Part shown: positions 1-6,482 of the stretch, one piece after another
Numbering within the stretch: position 1 is the stretch's first letter
Layout: each line of letters begins with the position of its first letter
NCBI GenBank assembly: GCA_002333145.1
Contig: DDBN01000038.1
Span: forward strand, 1 to 12,480
Direction of reading: 5' to 3'
DNA length: 12,480 nucleotides
Origin: Moraxellaceae bacterium UBA2031
GTDB lineage: Bacteria > Pseudomonadota > Gammaproteobacteria > Pseudomonadales > Moraxellaceae
Notes under the pieces: generated by a model
Databases searched by the model: none
Seen by the model: the letters and a program-made list of their open reading frames with translations, nothing else
What the model was told of the DNA's origin: nothing
Translations under genes and position numbers: made by a program

Positions 1-146
1 TCGTAGCGCAGCAAAAGATGCCAGTAAGGCGAGTTGGCCAGTGTTTGCAGTTGTGCTGATGAGAGACTGAGTGGAGTGGCGCTGGCATGAGTGCCAGACA
101 AACCCAGACACGCCAAGGCGCCAGCAAAAAACAGACGCAGAATCAT
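1..146 (-). CDS. Exported DUF4105-type protein, N-terminal fragment
   Basis: Only the first 48 codons lie in the window; the gene continues past base 1. The ATG is at 146-144. Residues 1-22 form a signal peptide (MILRLFFAGALACLGLSG, then a small-residue THASA cleavage region). The mature start reads LSSAQLQTLANSPYWHLLLRY, which resembles the N-terminus of DUF4105 proteins, where an 'aLa..pyW..LLHY' motif follows the leader. A DUF4105 gene next to a DUF3015 gene is an arrangement I know from pseudomonads, which supports the assignment. No good Shine-Dalgarno precedes the ATG. A strong hairpin separates it from the upstream DUF3015 gene, so it probably has its own promoter. No biochemical function is known to me. 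The family call rests on a short stretch and is tentative. Confidence 0.6.
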   Translation of the reverse strand, partial: MILRLFFAGALACLGLSGTHASATPLSLSSAQLQTLANSPYWHLLLRY

Positions 147-164
147 AGGGAAAGAGTTTTAGGT

Positions 165-200
165 GTCGACAAAGAGAAACACCCGGCCTAAGCCGGGTGT
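165..200 (-). terminator. Rho-independent terminator after the DUF3015 gene
   Basis: A perfect 9-bp GC-rich stem (ACACCCGGC at 179-187 pairing with GCCGGGTGT at 192-200, 4-base loop) starts 15 bases after the DUF3015 stop. On the minus strand it is followed by a U-rich run (GTTTCTCTTTG). This is a typical intrinsic terminator and separates the DUF3015 and DUF4105 transcripts. Confidence 0.8.
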
Positions 201-215
201 CATATTACAGACTGA

Positions 216-695
216 TTAGGCCTTGGTGTAAGTTGCCAAGACGTTATCATTCGCCATGACTTCTTCAAGGGCGGCCAAAATGGCACCAGCAGTTTCATTT
301 TCAGGAGCAAAGATCTTGCCGAAGTTGGTGCGAGTAGCCTGGAAGAAATGATCCTTGTCGGCATTTTTTACGCCCATCAGGTCGGCCAACACATTCAGTG
401 TTTCGCCCTGACCTACAGACATATCACGAGCCAAGCGATCCAGGTTGGATCCGGTGAACATGCCAAGACGTGCGCGAGAAGTTACGGCACCGGAGGACTG
501 GCAGCCCAAGGTGCCAGTAGTGATACCGAAGGTCTGGTTGCCGGAAGTGCCGTTAGTGGTGGCACCCAGTACCTTGAAGACCGGGCCGGACTGGCCTGCC
601 ATAACCATGGAACCGAGGCCACAGCCGATATCTTGGTCTGCAGTAGCGACATTGGCGGTGGTGGCCAGCAGAGCAATTGCGAGAAGTTTTTTCAT
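216..695 (-). CDS. DUF3015 family exported protein
   Basis: The protein has 159 residues, which fits the DUF3015 family as I know it in pseudomonads. Residues 1-19 (MKKLLAIALLATTANVATA) are a clear signal peptide, predicting a periplasmic or outer-surface location. The mature part begins DQDIGCGLGSMV and holds a Gly/Thr-rich stretch, two cysteines (about residues 25 and 64) that could form a disulfide, and a C-terminal helical half (LDRLARDMSVGQGETLNVLADLMG and onwards). The ATG at 695 is preferred over longer in-frame starts because AAAAGG lies 9 bases upstream and the signal peptide begins there; an ATG nine bases earlier sits directly against that AAAAGG and is too close to use it. The gene ends at a strong terminator. 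The function is unknown. Confidence 0.85.
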   Translation of the reverse strand: MKKLLAIALLATTANVATADQDIGCGLGSMVMAGQSGPVFKVLGATTNGTSGNQTFGITTGTLGCQSSGAVTSRARLGMFTGSNLDRLARDMSVGQGETLNVLADLMGVKNADKDHFFQATRTNFGKIFAPENETAGAILAALEEVMANDNVLATYTKA

Positions 696-775
696 GGTGT
701 GCATCCTTTTAGCGATTGTAGGCTTCCGAGTTGGACTGGAAACGGACTGGCTGCTTCTTTCCGAGCAGTGCCTCG

Positions 776-803
776 AGTGTAGCCAACTATAGAAATCTGT
801 ACA
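776..803 (-). promoter_or_regulatory. Possible sigma-70 promoter for the DUF3015 gene
   Basis: On the minus strand, TGTACA (803-798, four of six to TTGACA) is separated by 16 bases from TACACT (781-776, a good -10). Transcription would begin near 769 and give a leader of about 75 bases. This was found by eye and not scored. Confidence 0.35.
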
Positions 804-851
804 GCCCTCATTTTCATGAAATGGAGCGTTATAGGTAATCATAAAGTAGGC

Positions 852-1196
852 TTAACGTCCCCAAGGGAGGTTGGTAAAGTCTTTGATAATTTGTTGCTGT
901 TGTAGGGTCGCATTAGGCTCAGGCGATAGCGGTGGTAAGGAAGGGCGGGACATTTGCATGGCAGGGCCTGTTTCCAATGACTCCTTGATGCTATTTCTTG
1001 TTAGTTCATTCAGTTGTTCAGTATTGCTACAGTCGCTCTCCTTATCGTCGGATGTGGGCTGGCAGGAGGGGGCAGTGGGCAATGTGATCTGAATGCGGCT
1101 CAGCTCTTCAGTAGGCAGTGGCTCAGCGGCTTTTACAAATGCAGTGAGAGTGACTCCAATTGCGATAAATGCAGAAGAGGCAAGGCGTGCTTTCAT
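852..1196 (-). CDS. Small exported protein of unknown function
   Basis: The protein has 114 residues and I do not recognise its family. It starts MKARLASSAFIAIGVTLTAFVKA, a signal peptide that ends near KAAEP. The mature protein is polar and low in complexity, with two cysteines about 11 residues apart (PSCQPTSDDKESDCSN) that could form a disulfide, a Pro-rich segment (SRPSLPPLSPEPN) and a glutamine run (LQQQQIIKDF) before the C-terminal NLPWGR. The start at 1196 is chosen because GGGAG lies 8 bases upstream; an in-frame ATG six codons earlier has no such site. It lies upstream of, and on the same strand as, the DUF3015 gene with a gap of about 155 bases, and is divergent from gpsA. That it is translated and exported is well supported; its role is not. 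Confidence 0.65.
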   Translation of the reverse strand: MKARLASSAFIAIGVTLTAFVKAAEPLPTEELSRIQITLPTAPSCQPTSDDKESDCSNTEQLNELTRNSIKESLETGPAMQMSRPSLPPLSPEPNATLQQQQIIKDFTNLPWGR

Positions 1197-1291
1197 GTCG
1201 GACGCTCCCAGCATTGGTTTGGTTTAATCACTACTCTAAACCGCAATGAAAAACCAGTCATGGCTTATATGGTTGTTATGCAGAAGCTCGT

Positions 1292-1297
1292 TATACT
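1292..1297 (+). promoter_or_regulatory. Possible -10 box for the gpsA transcript
   Basis: TATACT lies 28 bases before the gpsA ATG in the 129-base divergent gap with the small exported protein gene. No good -35 is seen at 16-18 bases upstream, so this is a weak prediction. Confidence 0.3.
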
Positions 1298-1325
1298 CAG
1301 GCAGCCTAATTAAACGGGATTATCT

Positions 1326-2366
1326 ATGAGCACTCCACAGGCTCTCAGAGTTGCAGTTCTTGGCGGCGGTAGTTTTGGTACTGTTCTGGCTAATCTGGCG
1401 GCAGAGAATGGCCATCAAGCTACGTTATGGTTACGCGATGAGGTACAGCTCGCGGACATGCAGAGTGTGCGTGAAAATACACGCTATCTGCCCGGTTTTC
1501 GGTTGGCTGACGGGTTGGCTTTCAGTCGTGATCTTGAGGCAACACTCGCCGCGGCGGACATTATTTTTGTGTCTATCCCCAGTAAGGCATTTAGGTTGGT
1601 AATGCAGGCAGCAAAGCCGTTCATTCGTCCAGACCATATGCTTGTCAGTACGACAAAAGGGATAGAGAAAGAAAGCTTTGCCTTGATGAGTGAAATCCTT
1701 CGTGAGGAGTCTGGCAGCAAACGGGTTGGCGTGCTAAGTGGTCCCAATCTCGCCCGTGAGGTTGCCGCGCGCATGGTATCGGGTACGGTAATCGCCAGTA
1801 CTCAGCCGGATGTGCGTGACCGCGTGCATCACGTTCTCTCTTCCCGATATTTTCGTGTTTTTGCTAACTCGGATGTCTATGGTGTCGAACTTGCGGGCGC
1901 ACTCAAAAATGCCTATGCCGTGGCAGCAGGTATGGCGGCCGCACTCAAGCTTGGTGAGAACTCTAAAAGTATGCTGATGACTCGTGCATTGGCTGAAATG
2001 AGTCGCTTTGCAGTGCAACTGGGCGCCAATCCATTGACCTTCCTTGGTTTGGCGGGTGTGGGTGACTTGATTGCTACATGTTCATCGCCCTTGAGCCGTA
2101 ATTATCAGGTTGGATTTGCATTGGGCTCAGGCCAATCGCTGGCGGATGTGATTGAAGAGTTGGAGCAAACGGCAGAAGGCATCAATACTATTCAGATCGT
2201 GAAGCAGAAAGCGGATGATTTTGGTGTCTACATGCCGATCGTTAGTGGGCTCTATGAAATCATTTTCAATGAGCAGCCACTGGATGCCGTGTTGGGCAAA
2301 ATAATGCAGGGCGGGCAGAGCAGTGATGTCGAGTTTGTCCTACCGCGGACGAGTGCTCCAGTGTGA
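1326..2366 (+). CDS. gpsA: NAD(P)+-dependent glycerol-3-phosphate dehydrogenase
   Basis: GpsA reduces dihydroxyacetone phosphate to sn-glycerol-3-phosphate with NAD(P)H in the cytoplasm, supplying the backbone for phospholipids. The 346 residues match the usual 330-340 or so. The N-terminal Rossmann motif is VLGGGSFGTVLA (residues 11-22). STTKGIE, the LSGPNLAREVA motif, the catalytic-lysine segment GALKNAYAVAAGM and the substrate-binding LAGVGDLIATC...SRNYQVG block are all present, so the enzyme should be active. The ATG at 1326 has only a weak GGGA upstream but begins just before the beta-strand leading into the nucleotide fold. Its stop overlaps the GTG start of sixA by four bases, indicating translational coupling. 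It is divergent from the small exported protein gene. Confidence 0.97.
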   Translation: MSTPQALRVAVLGGGSFGTVLANLAAENGHQATLWLRDEVQLADMQSVRENTRYLPGFRLADGLAFSRDLEATLAAADIIFVSIPSKAFRLVMQAAKPFIRPDHMLVSTTKGIEKESFALMSEILREESGSKRVGVLSGPNLAREVAARMVSGTVIASTQPDVRDRVHHVLSSRYFRVFANSDVYGVELAGALKNAYAVAAGMAAALKLGENSKSMLMTRALAEMSRFAVQLGANPLTFLGLAGVGDLIATCSSPLSRNYQVGFALGSGQSLADVIEELEQTAEGINTIQIVKQKADDFGVYMPIVSGLYEIIFNEQPLDAVLGKIMQGGQSSDVEFVLPRTSAPV

Positions 2367-2827
2367 AGCTGGTATTGATGCGTCACGCAGAGGCTGAGCC
2401 ATTACGGCTTGCCGACAGTGAACGGGCATTGACGGCTCGAGGCCATCGTCAGGCAGAAGAGGCGGGGCGTTGGCTTTCGATGAAAATAAGTCAGCCCTTT
2501 ATTCTGGCCAGCAGCCCTTATCGTCGCGCCAGAGAAACTGCCGCAGAGTTACAATTAGTGATGCCGTTGGCCGCGCTACATATCGTTGAACGCATCACGC
2601 CTGAAGACCTGCTTCGTAACGCATTGTCTGAGTTGGAGGCTGTTGCTAATGGAGAGGTAGTTGTTGTGGTTACGCACATGCCACTAGTAGCAGGCTTAGC
2701 GGGTTGGCTAGAGCATGGAGTGATGACGGGGTCGCCCTTTTCCTTGGCGGAGGCGCGGTTGTATGACCTTGATTTACTCGGACCAAGCCAAGCACGACTC
2801 CTTGACCGTTTTGTCCCTGTCGCCTGA
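2363..2827 (+). CDS. sixA: SixA-type phosphohistidine phosphatase
   Basis: SixA is a small histidine phosphatase that removes phosphate from phosphohistidine; in E. coli it acts on the nitrogen phosphotransferase protein NPr (earlier work proposed ArcB). The 154 residues match SixA length. The catalytic RHA motif is at residues 7-9 (LVLMRHAEAEP), followed by the family's LTxRGxxQA pattern (LTARGHRQAEEAGRWL), the SSPYRRARETA block near residues 50-60, and the second active-site histidine in VVVTHMPLVAGL (His105). The GTG start at 2363 lies inside the gpsA terminal codons, so translation is coupled to gpsA. The gpsA-sixA order is seen in related gammaproteobacteria. I see no terminator before the convergent gene that ends at 2842. 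Confidence 0.93.
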   Translation: MKLVLMRHAEAEPLRLADSERALTARGHRQAEEAGRWLSMKISQPFILASSPYRRARETAAELQLVMPLAALHIVERITPEDLLRNALSELEAVANGEVVVVVTHMPLVAGLAGWLEHGVMTGSPFSLAEARLYDLDLLGPSQARLLDRFVPVA

Positions 2828-2841
2828 GGAGTCTCTTTGGA

Positions 2842-3054
2842 TTAGGAGTTCACGAATCGGCGCAACGATATTCCACTAATGCTGCAGATGTTCGCCCGAA
2901 CCCCTCGTTTCTCGAACTCTTCTTTCAGTTCACTGATAATGATGCGCTCCACTTCTCCCTCTACATCGGTCACCAGTTTGCCGAACATGGCAGAAAGGGG
3001 CCCACGATGCTCTTTGACCAGTTCATCAAGATTAGTTATTTCAATTGTAATCAT
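2842..3054 (-). CDS. Small protein of unknown function
   Basis: A 70-residue ORF beginning MITIEITNLDELVKEHRGP, rich in Glu and Lys, with a central amphipathic helix (VEGEVERIIISELKEEFEKRG) and no signal peptide or membrane segment. I do not recognise it with confidence. Its 'I.IEI.nLDEL' opening weakly recalls the first strand and helix of HK97 gp10-like phage proteins, but there are no phage neighbours. The start is uncertain: the ATG at 3054 has AAGG 12 bases upstream, while ATGs at 3096 and 3093 would add 14 or 13 residues (MMHVINRSLRLPPS) and have no better site. It converges with sixA and is divergent from the membrane protein at 3241. Confidence 0.55.
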   Translation of the reverse strand: MITIEITNLDELVKEHRGPLSAMFGKLVTDVEGEVERIIISELKEEFEKRGVRANICSISGISLRRFVNS

Positions 3055-3187
3055 GCTAGGTGGCAGCCTTAGGGAGCGGTTTATGACATGCATCATACCG
3101 ATGCTGATAGTACGGCGTACAGCATGACATTGCAGGCATAAGCCAGAGCATTTGCTTACAACTGGCTCAGCTCATTGAAAGCATGTT

Positions 3188-3196
3188 TGCTAGAAT
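3188..3196 (+). promoter_or_regulatory. Possible extended -10 promoter for the small membrane protein
   Basis: TGC followed by TAGAAT fits the extended -10 pattern TGnTATAAT. It lies 45 bases before the ATG at 3241, with no recognisable -35, as is common for this promoter class. Confidence 0.35.
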
Positions 3197-3240
3197 CTTG
3201 CTGCCTTAACGGGCAGTACATTGTAGATAGTGAGGTTTTC

Positions 3241-3552
3241 ATGCTTGAGCCACTGGTCATCATCATTGCTACGGCACTTCTGTCGAGTGGCATTACGTTG
3301 GCATGCGCTTGGTGGTTTTTTCAGCGCACTTGGCGTCAGGAGATGGAGCATCGCTTAAGAGAGTTACACGATGATATTGGCCGTACGGTTGAGATTAGGG
3401 TCAAGCGATCCATTGCAGAGGCTTTGGCAGACATTAATGCCAGTGATGTATTAAGAGAGGCTACTTGGAAGGCTGCGCGATCGGGTTCTGATCTGCTTAA
3501 CGACGGCTTCAACGCTCTACTTGGTAAGAAACGTCGTCAGGATAATACTTAA
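3241..3552 (+). CDS. Small single-span membrane protein with cytoplasmic helical tail
   Basis: The protein has 103 residues. Residues 4-27 (PLVIIIATALLSSGITLACAWWFF) form one membrane segment. After it comes a charged, helix-prone tail (QRTWRQEMEHRLRELHDDIGRTVEIRVKRSIAEALADIN) that looks able to form a coiled coil, then a basic C-terminus (GKKRRQD). The arginines directly after the span suggest the tail is cytoplasmic. The ATG at 3241 is chosen because GAGG lies five bases upstream and the membrane segment begins at once; an upstream in-frame start at 3175 would add 22 residues with no good site. It ends seven bases before the convergent SCP2-like gene. The family and function are unknown to me. 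Confidence 0.7.
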   Translation: MLEPLVIIIATALLSSGITLACAWWFFQRTWRQEMEHRLRELHDDIGRTVEIRVKRSIAEALADINASDVLREATWKAARSGSDLLNDGFNALLGKKRRQDNT

Positions 3553-3559
3553 GCAGGTC

Positions 3560-4336
3560 TCAGGACTTGTCGCGTAGACGAGAAAGAACCAATGTTAGTC
3601 CCGCGATCAGAAGCAAGATACGTTCCGGCGTAAGAGCAGTCAGTGCTGCTGATGTTAATCCGCCTGTCAGCCCTCCCAGTATGACCAGAAATGCCACCAT
3701 CATGATCAGCAGATCTTGTTTTCGCTGCCGGTTTAAACGTTGTCTGAAGGTTTCTAGCTCCTCCTGATGTCGTTGCAGATTATGGTTGAGCTGTCTGAGT
3801 TCATTTAGTGCATCACGCATCAAGCCGGGCAGCGGGATAAAGTCCTGAAGCCAACTAGGATCGTGGCGTCGTATACGTTCCCACAAACTGTTGATATCCA
3901 GATGCTCGTGCATCCATTGCCTGGCCCGCGTACGAACGTTGTACTCAGTGAGCAGGTGCTCTAGAGAAGCAACGCGCTCGGGCTCTCCCCAGACCTTGAT
4001 ACGAGAGCGACCCGATGTTGTCTGGTTGGGTGTTCCCAGAAGGGTTCGCATCAGGTCATAAACCTTAGCATTTATTCTGACGCTGGCTGGCCCTGGTGCT
4101 ACATCTAGAACCTCAATACCTTCTGGTGTGAAGTACAGGTAGAACGCATAGTAGGGGCTGGCCAGTTTGACACGAACAATCAGACCACTGAGTGCCGTAA
4201 CCTCATTGAGGGTTGCTGGATCCAATTCGATAAAGCTGTTTAGTAACGATTCGATCAGGCCAAGCACCAAGTGCTGGCCTAATGGGCGCCCTTCATCACG
4301 ATGCGTATTATTGTAATTGTCGTGGTCGGCCATCAT
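3560..4336 (-). CDS. UbiJ/SCP2-like lipid-binding domain protein with C-terminal membrane anchor
   Basis: The protein has 258 residues. Residues 25-135 or so resemble the SCP2 fold of UbiJ-type proteins: an N-terminal helix with LDP (LIESLLNSFIELDPATL), strands 'LIVRVKLASPYYAFYLYF' and 'EGIEVLDVAPGPASVRINA', the helix VYDLMRTLLG, then a strand-turn IKVWGEPERVASLEHLL matching the 'G....GD...a..l..ll' end of the family. Unlike UbiJ, it continues with a coiled-coil-like segment (residues 173-205) and two hydrophobic segments (about 208-227 and 240-253), so it is probably held at the inner membrane. SCP2 domains bind lipids or sterol-like molecules; UbiJ helps ubiquinone synthesis. The true ubiJ normally sits beside ubiE and ubiB, so I read this as a paralogue rather than ubiJ. 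The start could be either of two adjacent ATGs; neither has a convincing ribosome site. Confidence 0.65.
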   Translation of the reverse strand: MMADHDNYNNTHRDEGRPLGQHLVLGLIESLLNSFIELDPATLNEVTALSGLIVRVKLASPYYAFYLYFTPEGIEVLDVAPGPASVRINAKVYDLMRTLLGTPNQTTSGRSRIKVWGEPERVASLEHLLTEYNVRTRARQWMHEHLDINSLWERIRRHDPSWLQDFIPLPGLMRDALNELRQLNHNLQRHQEELETFRQRLNRQRKQDLLIMMVAFLVILGGLTGGLTSAALTALTPERILLLIAGLTLVLSRLRDKS

Positions 4337-4419
4337 GGGGTTATTTGCTGCCTTGGTCTGCCGCTCTTGGGGCGGCTAGTGGGTATTCATTCTAGCGACT
4401 CGAGTCCGCCATACAATCT

Positions 4420-4425
4420 ATTATA
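4420..4425 (-). promoter_or_regulatory. Possible -10 box for the SCP2-like gene
   Basis: On the minus strand this reads TATAAT, a perfect -10, about 85 bases before the ATG at 4336. No clear -35 is found. It lies in the roughly 250-base divergent region shared with the DUF445 gene. Confidence 0.35.
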
Positions 4426-4506
4426 GAAGTAAACGTGTAGCGAACGGGTGGCCGGTGAGCGCTGATGGTGCGTCAGTCGGGATGATGCCGCAGGTAAAAT
4501 TCGGTG

Positions 4507-4512
4507 TATACT
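4507..4512 (+). promoter_or_regulatory. Possible -10 box for the DUF445 gene
   Basis: TATACT (preceded by GTG) lies 77 bases before the chosen start at 4589. The -35 position shows nothing close to consensus, so this is a weak call. Confidence 0.25.
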
Positions 4513-4576
4513 CTTATGCCCTGACATCGGCTGCCTCCTTAATATAGAGGGGTGCTACCAGCCGATGGACACATGC

Positions 4577-4580
4577 AGGA
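4577..4580 (+). promoter_or_regulatory. Shine-Dalgarno that decides the DUF445 start
   Basis: AGGA is spaced eight bases from the ATG at 4589. The upstream in-frame ATG at 4565 has only a GGGG about 12 bases away, so the shorter protein is preferred. Confidence 0.6.
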
Positions 4581-4588
4581 ACTGCTCC

Positions 4589-5812
4589 ATGCAAGAATTT
4601 TTTCTGACCATCTGGAACCGTCCAGATTTCTGGTCTTATGTTGCTATCCCTTTTATAGCTGCTGCTGTTGGTTGGTTTACCAACTGGATAGCTATTCAGA
4701 TGACCTTCTGGCCTTTGGAGTTCGTGGGTTATAAGAAGCTTAGGCTGGGCTGGCAGGGCATTATTCCGTCTAAAGCGGAGAAGATGGCCGGGATTGTCGT
4801 CGATAATACTTTGGCCAAGCTGGCCAGCCTTTCCGAGCTATTCCAGCAAATGGAGCCGGAAAAAATTGCTAGCCACATCAGCAAATCTATCATGGGCCGT
4901 ATCGACGAGTACGTCGATGAGATCATGTCTGAAAAGAATGCCGTGCTGTGGGATAACTTGCCGCTCATGGTTAAGCGACGGGTTTACTCTCGTGTTCGTC
5001 GTCAGTTGCCATCCATCATGGATAACATGGTCGATGATATGGCAGAGAATATCGAAGAGTTATTGGATCTCAAGCAGATGGTTGTTACGCTGCTTTCCGG
5101 AAATAAGGCACTTATGGTGCGTGTATTCAAGGATGTAGGTGACGTCGAGCTCCGCTTTGTTGTGAATTCAGGGTTCTACTTCGGCTTTCTTTTCGGGTTA
5201 ATTCAGATGTGGGCGTGGGCGGTATACCCCAAACCATGGGTGATGCCTTTTTTTGGGTTTTTGGTGGGTTATGCCACCAATTGGCTCGCATTGAATCTGA
5301 TTTTTCGCCCTCTAGACCCGATCAAAGTAGGGCCGGTGACGCTGCACGGTCTGTTTTTACGGCGCAAATTTGAGGTGTCAGACAAGTTTGCCATGATTGC
5401 TACTCAAGAAGTTATCAACCTCAAGAACCTGATGAATGAGGTAATGACAGGTCCGCGCTCCGATCGTACTCGTGCCATGATCAAGCGGCATATGCGGCCT
5501 CTACTGGAGTCTGGTGTTGTGCGGACGGCGGTACAGTTGACGCTTGGAGCCGAGGGCTATGCACAAATCAAGGCGCTTGTGCTTGAAAAGGCTGTGGCTA
5601 TGACGATCGGGCCACTGTCCGATCCAAGCTTTAATCGTGAGCGGGCAGGCGTCATTCATGAGATATTCCGCGACAAGATGCGCATCATGAGTAATGTGGA
5701 GTTTCAGGATTTGCTTCGCCCAGCCTTTCAGGAAGATGAATGGATTCTCATTACTTTGGGTGCCGTACTAGGGTTGCTGGCAGGTTATCTGCAGTATGTA
5801 CTGATGTTTTGA
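4589..5812 (+). CDS. DUF445 family inner-membrane protein
   Basis: The protein has 407 residues from the preferred ATG; an in-frame ATG at 4565 would give 415. The hallmark is a repeated membrane motif: GWFTNWIAIQMTFWPLE at residues 28-44 and GYATNWLALNLIFRPLDP at 227-244, each on a hydrophobic segment and each followed by a basic loop. Further membrane spans are at about 195-212 and 386-404. Between the repeats lies a large helical, charged soluble region (roughly 60-190), and a second one follows at 255-380. This pattern matches DUF445 proteins, which have no established biochemical function. The C-terminal span (ITLGAVLGLLAGYLQYVLM) is also usual. It is divergent from the SCP2-like gene and is followed 87 bases later by the phasin gene. 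Confidence 0.88.
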   Translation: MQEFFLTIWNRPDFWSYVAIPFIAAAVGWFTNWIAIQMTFWPLEFVGYKKLRLGWQGIIPSKAEKMAGIVVDNTLAKLASLSELFQQMEPEKIASHISKSIMGRIDEYVDEIMSEKNAVLWDNLPLMVKRRVYSRVRRQLPSIMDNMVDDMAENIEELLDLKQMVVTLLSGNKALMVRVFKDVGDVELRFVVNSGFYFGFLFGLIQMWAWAVYPKPWVMPFFGFLVGYATNWLALNLIFRPLDPIKVGPVTLHGLFLRRKFEVSDKFAMIATQEVINLKNLMNEVMTGPRSDRTRAMIKRHMRPLLESGVVRTAVQLTLGAEGYAQIKALVLEKAVAMTIGPLSDPSFNRERAGVIHEIFRDKMRIMSNVEFQDLLRPAFQEDEWILITLGAVLGLLAGYLQYVLMF

Positions 5813-5861
5813 CGGATGTTGATTGTCTGACAAACTGAGGCGGAATAAGACTGTGGCTCGC

Positions 5862-5867
5862 TAGAAT
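5862..5867 (+). promoter_or_regulatory. Possible -10 box for the phasin gene
   Basis: TAGAAT within GCTAGAAT, 32 bases before the phasin ATG. The same GCTAGAAT octamer occurs upstream of the small membrane protein gene (3189-3196). No -35 match is visible at the usual distance. Confidence 0.25.
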
Positions 5868-5899
5868 GGCTGCGCTGTTAAATTGATACGGGGTAGAAC

Positions 5900-6316
5900 A
5901 TGACGGGTCTCAAGAAGCCTTCCGACAAGAAGCTTAAAGTTGCTCCAGCGAAAGACCTTCGCAAGTATACTCAGCAGATATGGCTTGCTGGCTTGGGTGC
6001 TTTTGCCAAGGCAGAGGAAGAGGGCGGCAAGCTCTTTGATAATCTCGTTAAGATTGGCGAAGATCTTGAGAGCAAGACCCGTGAGATTGCAGACCATACG
6101 GTGGGAGAGGTACGAGGTCGAGTGCTAGACAAGGCAACTGATACCCGTGAGCGGGTTGAGCGTGCCTTCGATGATCGTATTACCACTGCACTGACCCGAC
6201 TGGGCATCCCCTCCCAGCGCGATTTAGATCAAATTAATGACCGTTTAGACACGCTAACGCAGATCATGCAGGACGTGTCCCGTAATATGCGCTCAGAGTC
6301 CTCCCGAGGGGAATAA
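5900..6316 (+). CDS. PhaI/PhaF-type phasin (polyhydroxyalkanoate granule-associated protein)
   Basis: Phasins coat polyhydroxyalkanoate granules and can influence granule number and segregation. The 138 residues match short PhaI-like phasins and lack the long Ala/Lys/Pro repeat tail of PhaF. Residues 19-60 carry the family core: an amphipathic helix with YTQQIWLAGLGAFAKAEEEG, followed by KLFDNLVKIGEDLESKTRE. The C-terminal part (from about residue 75) holds VERAFDDRITTALTRLGIPSQRDL and a heptad-like segment (INDRLDTLTQIMQDVSRN) likely to form a coiled coil. There is no signal peptide, fitting a cytoplasmic protein. The ATG at 5900 has GGGG six bases upstream. No phaC, phaZ or phaD is in the window, so the link to PHA is from family membership only. 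The GLGAFAK core is also found in phasin-like proteins of bacteria that do not make PHA. Confidence 0.85.
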   Translation: MTGLKKPSDKKLKVAPAKDLRKYTQQIWLAGLGAFAKAEEEGGKLFDNLVKIGEDLESKTREIADHTVGEVRGRVLDKATDTRERVERAFDDRITTALTRLGIPSQRDLDQINDRLDTLTQIMQDVSRNMRSESSRGE

Positions 6317-6335
6317 GGGCGCCCGGTTCTGACTT

Positions 6336-6366
6336 AGGTCACCATTTGCGGCAAAAAGTGTGACCT
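6336..6366. repeat. Inverted repeat AGGTCAC / GTGACCT upstream of the HD-GYP gene
   Basis: AGGTCAC (6336-6342) and GTGACCT (6360-6366) are perfect inverted copies 17 bases apart, just after the phasin stop. No T-run follows, so a terminator is unlikely; a paired operator is possible but not shown. Confidence 0.4.
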
Positions 6367-6438
6367 TTGTCGTAAACTGGTTAAAAACCGCCCACATGCT
6401 GTTCATTCTTGCATCATCTCAGTGTACAAAAGAGTGAG

Positions 6439-6453
6439 TGACAAATTTTGTCA
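6439..6453. promoter_or_regulatory. Perfect 15-base palindrome, possible operator of the HD-GYP gene
   Basis: TGACAAATTTTGTCA is a perfect palindrome (7-1-7) centred on 6446. It lies 30 bases before the chosen ATG at 6483, in the untranslated leader. It has the form of a binding site for a dimeric regulator; I do not recognise the regulator. Confidence 0.4.
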
Positions 6454-6471
6454 GCTTGGCCTTGGTGGCCC

Positions 6472-6475
6472 GGAG
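6472..6475 (+). promoter_or_regulatory. Shine-Dalgarno that decides the HD-GYP start
   Basis: GGAG is seven bases before the ATG at 6483. An in-frame GTG at 6438 would add 15 residues, lacks a good site, and would put the operator-like palindrome inside the coding region. Confidence 0.7.
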
Positions 6476-6482
6476 CAGTGAA

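Noticed and set aside
348..792. Plus-strand ORFs over the DUF3015 gene
   Set aside because: They are antisense to a gene with a clear signal peptide, ribosome site and terminator, and resemble no protein family.
1014..1313. Plus-strand 99-codon ORF opposite the small exported protein and reaching the gpsA promoter region
   Set aside because: It has no ribosome site and is antisense to a frame with signal peptide and good Shine-Dalgarno; its hydrophobic start looks like chance.
3201..3215. Small hairpin CTGCC/GGCAG in the leader of the small membrane protein
   Set aside because: Five base pairs with a 6-base loop is within chance expectation and matches no known regulatory RNA.
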